Shown here one piece after another: positions 22,273 through 32,512 of a stretch of 64,000 nucleotides of DNA. Origin of the DNA: Cercospora beticola. Its lineage: Eukaryota; Ascomycota; Dothideomycetes; Mycosphaerellales; Mycosphaerellaceae. The stretch is taken from the NCBI RefSeq assembly GCF_033473495.1, contig NC_088937.1:1736001-1800000 (forward strand), in the 5' to 3' direction. Numbering within the stretch: position 1 is the first letter of the stretch; each line of letters starts with the position of its first letter. The translations under genes were made by a program, and so were the position numbers. The notes beneath the pieces were generated by a model, which worked only from the letters and a program-made list of their open reading frames with translations, had not been told where the DNA came from and searched no databases.

Positions 22273-23634
22273 ATGGCCTCGCCACGGCCAAACCGCACTT
22301 TCAATCGGAATGCCAAGAAAGACAGTACTTCGCCTCACGACGGAACTCAGTCCATTTACAAAGCAGACACCACCGATTCAGCTGGCCTCAATCGCGACTT
22401 TCTTCGCAGTCAGGCTCACTGGATTCGCGACATTCTCGATCCTCAAGTCGCCCGCGAAGGACCCGATGTGTTACAGTCAGATGATCTCTTGACCATAGAT
22501 GAGCTGCTCCGATCACTCTTGGAATTGGGTATTAGTCGAGACGACCTCGTCTACAGTCGCATACATCTGGCAGTCGGCACTATTGCCAGTCTGGCAACCA
22601 GGTGGCCGAAAAAGCTCGTCGAAAAATGTGACGCATTGAAGGACATCTGCGCTAGCAGGTTCGGAGACTTGCAAGCCACATTGTTGTATGAGCCGGGCGG
22701 AAGACTGCATGGAATATGTGCCCCGGGCGATTTGGACAAGGAGAAGCTGGTTGTCAAATGGCTGAAGACTCCTGGCGCTCGTCTCAGCCCAAGTGTGGCA
22801 AGGAAAGTCGGCCACCTCGGATTTGAGCCTGGAGAGTATGTCTCGAAGCTATGAGAACTTGGATGGAAATGTAAGCTGACTATGTTCAGTTGGTGGATCA
22901 GTGCACTCTTCGCGCATCGCGATGGTATCATCGACAGTGCAAGCAGTGAAGGAAGAATTGTGTCTGACGCCGACGCTGCGTATGCCATTGTCATGGCTGG
23001 CAGTGATGAAGTTTTCTCACCAGATGGTCAGACAACACAATATCGAGCCCGGAATAACGATCCAGGTCGTTATCGTTTAACCGCAGCTTCCCCTGAATCT
23101 CGACATCCTATTCGGGTGCTGCGGAGCCATAGACTGAACAGTCTGTGGAGGCCGAGAGCAGGCCTGAGATACGAAGGACTGTGCGTGCTATGGCGACAGC
23201 TAGTGTGCCTCCACAAAAGACTCAAATCCAATACATTGTGGTTCGCCAAGCTGAAGTGATCTTTTTGCAGATACAAGATCGTCGGGTGGTCTTTGAAATT
23301 CGACAAGAAAACCAACGAAACAATATATATCGTGAATCTTAGGCGTCTCGCTGGCCAGATCGACTTCGAGACAGTCCTAGCTCGTCCATGGACCGACGAG
23401 GTTGAGGATTACAAAGAATACAAGCGCCTTCGGGATCTTGAACACGCCAAGTCGAAAACAAGACAGGACAAGAATCGAGCATCGGCAGACTTGGCACCGA
23501 CTCTTGCTGGTACGACTGATGGCCCTGCCATTGAAACGCAGAGAGTACGTGAACCCCCAGCTTCCGAATTTCTGATATCTCCGTCCAGCGTAGTTCGCTG
23601 GACCAAGCAGAGACCACGCGGTTCGACGCAATGA
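22273..23634 (+). CDS. SRA-YDG domain protein (methylated-DNA-binding fold)
   Basis: Three exons, 22273-22835, 22890-23180 and 23271-23634, encode 405 residues. Splicing builds FEPGDWWISALFAHRDGII and then HPIRVLRSHRL...LRYEGLYKIVGW, which is the core of the SRA-YDG fold: an entry strand with GDWW, the RVLRS segment, and YEG in place of the YDG signature. In UHRF1, SUVH proteins and bacterial nucleases this fold grips hemimethylated or modified cytosine; binding here is inferred. Residues 1-170 are helical with no known domain, and the tail is charged. A start at 22168 (MLSASCQNG) is also in frame. The 3' end is uncertain: a donor after TQR (23548) could splice to 23592 or 23600; the latter gives an extension to 23896. 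Confidence 0.82.
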
Positions 23635-24637
23635 ACGCACCGGAGGAGCACATACGGTGGCCTCAGGAATTGACTTGGGTCCTTCGAACTGGCATGAGAA
23701 TCAGAAGAAGATCGAGGTGATGGTACAAGCAGTGTCGCAACGCTTGCAAAATCTGTCTCGAGTAGCGAGACTTGCTCAAGTGATGAGAGCCGGGTTTGGA
23801 TCAGCATTGATTGACTACGAGTGCACGAGGCATTCGTGCTTCTGTTGGGAATATCCACCGGAGCCCCATCACATGCTACACGAGTTTTCTCAGTGATTAG
23901 TGATAGCTTTCAACATACGGTGTAAAGCTTGGCTTTCTAACAGCCGTCTTCCATTTCCGAGAAGTCGTTCGAAACACCGTTCGCTCCCAGCTCAAATCCA
24001 TGTCTGTTCCACGTGTGAGCTGATCAACAAGCTGAGCACTCGGTGCAATGTAACGATAATATTCACAACATTAGGGACTGTACGCACTTCTCTTCAATCG
24101 TTCTTAACTCTCTGATATACATCATTGCTCCGCATTCTGCAGAAAGCCCGTGAGCCCGTGTTCCGCTCATATCTCGGCAGGCGGTGGTCCGGACTTACCC
24201 TTTCCGGCTTGCCGGTGGCCAACTGCTGTGTTGCTCCACGTCGGGTGCAAAATGCCAGACGTGCATCAAGAAGGCCCGAAGACGAAAAAAGCCTTGCAAG
24301 CTCACTTGTCACTGTCTTTGCATATAGCGGCGTCAACGCTGCAACCGTGACTGCTCGGACCCACATTTTAACCTGATGCGACGTCGCGATATGGAGTGAT
24401 CATTGGATCTATACCCTTCCCGTCTTCTCCGGGTGGAGCCCCAGTGGAACGAGCTGGAGACTCACCAGTGTCACCCACCATAGACCCATGGGGTCGCTCG
24501 TGGCGGCGTCGTCGTCGAGCCGATGGCGAGGTGGAGTCAGGTAGTAAGTGCGATGCAGTACAATACTGGTTTCTAGCCCGCGCGACGATTGTTTTCCTAC
24601 CTTGCTCTTCCATTCTTCATCTCTACAGCAGTCCAAG
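23635..24637. other. intergenic region, SRA gene to MFS gene
   Basis: About 1 kb. The first 260 bp may still be coding if the SRA gene uses an extra 3' intron: an open frame to 23896 (GPSNWHENQKKIEV...) looks more protein-like than average. The remainder contains the MFS promoter and a pyrimidine-rich leader just before 24638 (CTTGCTCTTCCATTCTTCAT). No other feature was recognised. Confidence 0.4.
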
Positions 24638-26419
24638 ATGGCGCGGAGCACTCACGATACGACTAGCGACAGGATATCTGGCGATGCGGCCGATAAGAAG
24701 AATGCCATCGAATACCTGGACGAGGCAGAGGATGTGGACAACAAGCAACCTGGTGGTCTCGTGCCACCGCCTCTGGTGCAAGCCATGAGTCCGGAAGAAC
24801 GAGCAATACGCGAGAAGAAGCTTCGCAGGAAGATTGATGCGAGACTGCTGCCTCCAGTGATCATCATGTACATCTTGAACTATCTGGACAGGAACAACAT
24901 CGCCACAGCGCGAATATCCGGAACGCCTAGTCTTGAAGAGGACCTGGGCCTCACTAATTCGCAATACCAAACCTGCGTCAGCATTCTGTTCGTTGGGTAA
25001 GTACCACCCAGGAGCACGACCCTTTGGCTTCAAGAGGAGCACGTACGAGTCACATTGAGACGCGAGCATTGGATATGTAAGGCCTCGACTACAGAATCAA
25101 CTAACTGTCACTTGCAGGTACATTCTCATGCAAGTTCCGAGCAACTTGTTTCTCAACAAGGTTGGCAAGCCGGCGCTGTTCCTACCAGGGGCAATGGTTA
25201 TCTGGGGCATCATTTCCCTTTGCACAGCGGCTGCAAGAAACTTCACCGACTTGGTTGTCATTCGATTTTTCCTCGGGTTTGTAGAAGCCGTTTACTTCCC
25301 TGGCTGCATGTATTGCCCATCCACTTCATTGTAGAGTGAGAACTGACTGAAAATCAGGTCTGTTCTTCTTGTCTTGCTGGTATACGAGGAAAGAGTTGGC
25401 CTTCCGCTCGGCTATTCTTTACTCCGGATCCCTGATTTCTGGTGCCTTTGCTGGACTGATTGCTGCCGGCATTACTGATGGCATGGATCAGAAGCTGGGT
25501 CTGCCAGCGTGGAAGTGGCTATTCAGTAAGCTCGTCTGGCAATGGAGGTTAAGCTCACCACTGACCAAATGTAGTCATCGAGGGCGCCGTCACTGTCGCG
25601 ATTGCCGTAATCTGCTTCTTCATCCTACCCAATTTCCCCAGGACCACGAAATGGTTGACCGAAGAGGAAAAGCAATTGGCAGTTTGGCGACTTCAAGAGG
25701 ACATCGGAGTGGACGACTGGACCAGCAGTGAGGATCAGTCCTTCTTCCACGGGTTCATCCTTGCTCTCAAAGACATCAAGGTCTGGATACTTATGCTCAT
25801 GCTGCTCGGCGTCGTGTCCGCGGCGTCAGTAACAAACTTCTTCCCCACCGTGGTCCAGACCCTCGGCTATAGCAAGACCAATACGCTCTTGCTCACAGCT
25901 CCTCCATATGTGCTCGCCGTCTTCTGCGCTTTCGCAACCGCCATACACGCCGACAAGACTGGAGAACGGTTCTTGCACGTTAGCCTTCCGCTGCTGGGCG
26001 GCATCGCCTCCTTTGTTCTTGCGGCTGCCACAACCGCCGTCGCTCCGCGCTACGTTGCAATGATGCTTATGCTTCCTACGGTGTACTCATCTTACGTGAT
26101 CATCCTATCCTGGATTTCGAATTCGATCGCACGACCTCCTGCAAAGCGTGCAGCGGCACTGGCGGCAATCAATGCCGTGTCGAACGCGTCGCAGATTTAC
26201 GCGTCGTACATGTATATTGGAGGACCTAGGTACATCATTGCGTTCTCGGTGAACTGCGGAACCTTGGTGATGTCGATCATCATGGCAGCTGTGTTGAGGG
26301 TCGTGTTGGTACGTGCCAACAAGAAGCTCGATCAAGGGGAAGCGGTTGAGGCTGCTGTGTCTGGGGCAAATGCTGGCGAAGCCCAGGCCATGAGAAAGGG
26401 ATTCCGATACCTGGTCTAA
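24638..26419 (+). CDS. MFS transporter, anion:cation symporter / allantoate permease (Dal5/Tna1-like) type
   Basis: Four exons, 24638-24996, 25118-25305, 25358-25525 and 25575-26419, encode 519 residues with about 12 hydrophobic segments. Typical family blocks are visible: NYLDRNNIATARI after the first helix, YILMQVPSNLFLNKVG, RFFLGFVEAVYFPGC, FFLSCWYTRKELAFRSAILYSGSLISGAF, and WLTEEEKQLAVWRL in the central loop. The family moves small organic anions such as allantoate, nicotinate or vitamins into the cell; the substrate here cannot be told. Intron 2 cannot be spliced by any GT donor in frame. A GC donor (GCATGT at 25306) with CAG acceptor (25357) restores FPGCLFFLSCWY exactly. Introns 1 and 3 are ordinary GT-AG. 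Confidence 0.9.
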
Positions 26420-27075
26420 ATTTGGGATACGAGCGGTATTGATGAGTGTAGACTGTTAGCACTGCAAAGCGCGCCAGTCGCCGTTGCGGATTCATGGCGA
26501 TGCTCAAATGAAAAAGGAGATGTCGAAGTCAAGCTGACTCCGGGTCCATTTGGGACGCGTCCTTCGTTCACCAAAAAAAATCCCTTCAAGACACCGGCAC
26601 GTTTCTGGTGTTGCGAAATGTGTGTTATTTGCAAATGGTCTGAACTGTTAGCTCGGACCTCGAGTGCTGACGGATCGACAAGGCATTCATCTGACTGTCT
26701 GCTCGGATCGTCGCGAACGAAGCCTGCATTGTTCACAGTGGTTGCGAATGCATTGTGGCAATTGAGTCGGGTTGACTGATTAGCATCCTCTGCTCAATCA
26801 ATGAGGAGGGGCGAGTGCGACGATTGAATCAATTGCTCATGTCGTTGGGTCTTGTAGTTGTCATGTCGGTGGTCGGGGAGTGCAGACGAAGCGGGGCGAA
26901 ACGATGAAAATCATGGATGAAGTTCGGAAGGTCGTGTTGCTATGCGACAACTAGCGCCAAAACACGCCAAGACTACAATCGCGCTTGAGGAATAGCAATG
27001 ATGATGCCAAACGACTCCAGCATACTCTGAACAGTTCCACACTTCACCAAGAAGAGACGAAGCACGAGAGCCACG
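26420..27075. other. intergenic region, MFS gene to coiled-coil gene
   Basis: About 650 bp of 3' UTR and promoter. It contains a run of A at about 26572-26580. No repeat or RNA gene was recognised. Confidence 0.35.
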
Positions 27076-29144
27076 ATGTCGCTCATGGACCCGCCGTCGC
27101 CATTCCGCTTCCCGCCCCGAGAATCACTACAGAGCTTGTCACCCGAGCGCGTCCACAACAGGTCGCGACCTTCCAGCATCATGTCGTCCAAAACTGCAAA
27201 TGGCGATTTCGAGCCACAATCTGAGCAGCCCTCACCGCGTTCCTCACCGTCGCGTAAGGCGGCGAACCTGTTCTCGGACTACGACCCACGACGGAATAGT
27301 CCAGTCAAAGAGACCGGCTTCGCGCTGCCCGGCAGCCCTTCCCTTCCAGATGTCCATGCGTTTCAGCGCACGCACGTGAGAACGAACAGCGACGTCCAAG
27401 GCTTAGTTAAGAGGTTTGAGCATCTGGACGTACGCGATCGCGAGGCCGAAATTGCAGAGAGGAGAAAGAGGCATGAAGCCGAGCTACGCAGAGCACAGGT
27501 CGCACGCGAGGAGGCCGAGGATGATGCCAAGAGACTACGAGAGCAAGTACGGCGGCTCAAGAAAGAAGGCGAGGAGGGCAAGGATCGAGAGAGACGAGTC
27601 GCAAAGAGGCTGGATGTGGTGATGGTAAGTGGCCGAAGGCAGACTGTGGGCCATAGCTGACACACGACCAGGACGAGTTCACGACCTTCAAGGAGACGCA
27701 GACATCGCAGGTTTCTGTATACGAAAAGGAGGTTCGAAAGGCACGAAAGGAGGCATTCAAGTCCTCTTCAGCCGTGCTGAAACTTCAAGAAGAACTGAAA
27801 TCGACACGAAACACCCTTCGAACGACACAATCGAATCTCGACATGGAGCGACGGAAAGTGCAGCAGAAGGAGCAACAGACCTTTGATGCTCAGTATCAGC
27901 TGGTGGCACTGCAAGAGGAACTCGACAAGCTGCGAACACATGTCAAGACCATAGAACAGGAGAAGGATGCGCTGAAGACAAGTCTGAAAGAGGAAGAAGT
28001 TGCGCGAATAGCAGCTGAGGGAATGATTGCCCTGCCAATCGGAACACAAGGCGACGACGACCTCATGAGTCCAGAAGTGGTTCGAAGACGATCACCGCAC
28101 AAGCGACAACCGTCGCCGCTGTCTGACGACAAGGAGAATGCGGGTGTCGTAACGAAGAAGATGGTGGACCTGAAGCAGTCGGCGGAAGAGTTGAGGCGAG
28201 AAAAGATGCGACGAGAGCAGGCCGAAGAGCTTGTGGACTTCCTTCGCATGGAATGCCGCTTCAAATGCTGCGGCTGCAGGTCGAGGAGGGATAGCGTACA
28301 CGACGAGACCTTTTCATCGAGCCCCTTTGCCGAAGCACTGGAGACTATCCGAAGCGAAATGCGATCAGTGCTGACGCCACCTCCGAGCGAGAATGGAGAT
28401 GCTGGCATCGTTGACAGTGCTGTATCCATTGATCCGAACCCTGAGCATCCGGACCCAGAAAACAAGGCCCAAGACAAAGATGTCGAGATGGTCCAGCCGG
28501 AGGATGAAGCACTGGCGCACGAGTTTGAACGCAGCGTGACGATGACAGGGGAAGAAGTCACGAGCGAGCCAGTTGCATTGGGAAATGCAGACGAGGCGGT
28601 CTTTGAAGATGAGGAACCCATTGCACAACGCCCAAGTCCTATCGCGCCACCTTCACGTCACTCTCGAGCTACTAACCCGACCACCTCAAACTCCCATTCC
28701 ACAATCAAAGTACCTCTCGCCCCTTCCAGCCCTCAGACACCCGGGCTAATTGCGACTCCAGCGCGACCCCATGGCTCAATCCGCACAATAACGACCACGA
28801 CCACAATTCCGATGCAATTCACGCCTGCAAAGCCAGCTGCTACACACATTATCGATGCGGAGACTATCCCTGTCACGGTGATGTCGCCACAACGTGATCG
28901 ATCTGGTTCAGCTCCCGCCTTTGATCGAGAAGCTGCACTTGCCATGATAGCATACCGGCGAGGTCGCGCCAAGAGTATCGCAGACGGGCAGGCGACACCT
29001 AGAAAGCTCGAGGGTGCGGTCAACCTCAAGGAGAGGAGAGATGTCTCGGCGCCAGTTCTGGGCCAGCAAAAGAGTTCGAGTGCCAAACGCAGTTTGTCCA
29101 GGAACTACAGCGGCAAGGTGGCTAGTGCGAGCAGGACTCGCTGA
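27076..29144 (+). CDS. coiled-coil protein of filamentous fungi, function unknown
   Basis: Two exons, 27076-27624 and 27672-29144, encode 673 residues; the 47-bp intron is GTAAG...CCAG in phase 0 and joins KRLDVVM to DEFTTFKETQ. The N-terminal 110 residues are Ser/Pro-rich and probably unstructured. From about 115 to 330 the sequence has heptad-like Glu/Lys/Arg/Leu patterning (VKRFEHLDVRDREAEIAERR, ELKSTRNTLRTTQSNLDMERR) typical of a long coiled coil. A short Cys cluster follows (CRFKCCGCRSRR). The C-terminal third is low complexity with many possible phosphorylation sites (SPQ, TPR, SPHK). This pattern suits a cytoskeletal or spindle-pole scaffold, but I recognise no specific family and this is only a guess. 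Confidence 0.83.
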
Positions 29145-29430
29145 GGCTGGCGAGCATCAGGCATGCACGGGCGTTGGGCAAGGTTTTATATGGCATCGTA
29201 CAGTGCCTTGGATCTTCACGGTGGCTTCGGCATGCTAGCGTTCTGGGAAGACGGGACTTTGCTTTGAAGCGTCGGCGCTCCGGCTCATTGTGGGAATTTT
29301 GCATACTTTGCTTGTTTCGTAATCGACATATGTTCAGAAGTCTGACTGTTACTGTCTGAGGCTGATCTTTTGACGGCTCTCGGCTTGTATATCTTCGTTC
29401 CCATAAGCCATCTCCATGCTTCGGCGACGA

Positions 29431-30471
29431 TCACAACCGACTTCCCCTTACCCTTTGACCCCGACACAGTCGATCATCTTCGTCAAAGTCATCCTTCGTA
29501 GCGACGGTGAACAGGGCATGGCCGGCCTTCCATCCTCGTCCATATTCTCGAATGATCTCCTGCGCCTTTGGGCCAATGAGCCATTCGGCGAACTGCACAG
29601 CGGCACTATATCGTGAAGTTTCCTCGGTAGAGACGCCCGTACTCTGGCTACGCACAAGTACTGAGCACGGATTCAGCAGCTCATTTCCTCCTTCAATATG
29701 AGCTTCCAGTCTCGGGATGACATTGTCCTGCCGTGCTGTTAGGAATGTAGCGCGGTCTGTGATGAGAAATGCCTGCTCCCTTTCCGCCTTGACAAGAGCT
29801 TCGTATGGTGTCAAAGGATCGATCCGGAGCCAACTCTGCTCGGCACGCGATGTATCGACTCCAGCTGCTTGCCAGAGTCGGGTCTCTTTCGCAAAGGTCG
29901 CTGATCCGTCGCCGCGACTGTGGAATAGCAGGCCTGTGGTATGTGCCGCTTTAGTATGTTCGCCAGTATTGCTCAAAGCAATCTCCTTGAGCGCATCGCC
30001 GATCGTCCTTGCTTCCAGTCGTATATCCGCTGGCCCAACAAGCATAAAATGATCATTGAAAGCTCTTCCCACTCGTCTCGTCCACCCCTCTTTGATGGCG
30101 GTATCCTCGTTCTCTGGTTCGTAAGTCAAAGCAACTTGTGCCACGTCCGCCAGCAAAGCGATTTGGGTATGTCGTGAGTGATTCGATACCCAACCAATGC
30201 GGATTTGATTTCCGGTCTCTAATATGAACGCTTCGGCCAGTACTTTCAGGACACCTGTATACCCAGCGCCGCCGTTTCCAATTCGGAAGCGAATTGGGTG
30301 GCGTGGGTCACCATATACTTCGTGGTCGACCAGACTGATCCGCTCAGAGCCTGCTGGACCATCGCCAACCCGTAGGAGTGCAGAGTCGTTGAATCGGGAG
30401 ACCCACGGATCTGATACGGTAATGTGCTTGTTTTGAGGTGGAGCTGAAGTGGCACCGCCTGTTGTGGTCAT
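29431..30471 (-). CDS. periplasmic-binding-protein-like (type II) protein, tungstate/anion-binding TupA-like
   Basis: A single exon, 346 residues from ATG 30471; upstream in-frame sequence has no ATG. The fold is recognisable from FRIGNGGAGYTGVLKVLAEAF, then DVAQVALTYEPENEDTAI, a DHFMLVGPADI strand with VGP, the FHSRGDGSATFAKETRLW segment, and a late TPYEALVKAEREQAFLITDRATFL region. This order is that of bacterial TupA/WtpA-type substrate-binding proteins that bind tungstate or molybdate for an ABC importer. No signal peptide is visible and no ABC partner is nearby, so the protein is probably intracellular. Fungi carry scattered homologues; role and ligand are unknown. The C-terminus (RLCRGQRVRGSRL) is unusual; a GTAAGG donor there may hide a further exon. 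Confidence 0.8.
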   Translation of the reverse strand: MTTTGGATSAPPQNKHITVSDPWVSRFNDSALLRVGDGPAGSERISLVDHEVYGDPRHPIRFRIGNGGAGYTGVLKVLAEAFILETGNQIRIGWVSNHSRHTQIALLADVAQVALTYEPENEDTAIKEGWTRRVGRAFNDHFMLVGPADIRLEARTIGDALKEIALSNTGEHTKAAHTTGLLFHSRGDGSATFAKETRLWQAAGVDTSRAEQSWLRIDPLTPYEALVKAEREQAFLITDRATFLTARQDNVIPRLEAHIEGGNELLNPCSVLVRSQSTGVSTEETSRYSAAVQFAEWLIGPKAQEIIREYGRGWKAGHALFTVATKDDFDEDDRLCRGQRVRGSRL

Positions 30472-30718
30472 CTTTAGGTTGCAGCCTTTCTGGTTGTCAT
30501 AAGTCTTGCAGATAGGGTCAAAATTTGGGGAGGGCAAATATCATGATGTCTCTTCAGGCATGCGGTGCATGATCGGGTAATGTTCTACATAATCTTACAC
30601 ACTCGAAGTGGCGTTGGCGAGGAGGTGAAGTACAACTTGCACGTCTCAAAGGCCGACAAACGCCGTCGTCAGAATATCGGCGAGATCGCCAAACTCGTGC
30701 CGTGCTGCTCTACGACTT

Positions 30719-32512
<1,794 letters not shown>

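Noticed and set aside
25302..25362. MFS gene interpreted as a pseudogene because intron 2 seemed out of frame
   Set aside because: A GC donor at 25306 restores the exact conserved sequence, so no disruption is needed.
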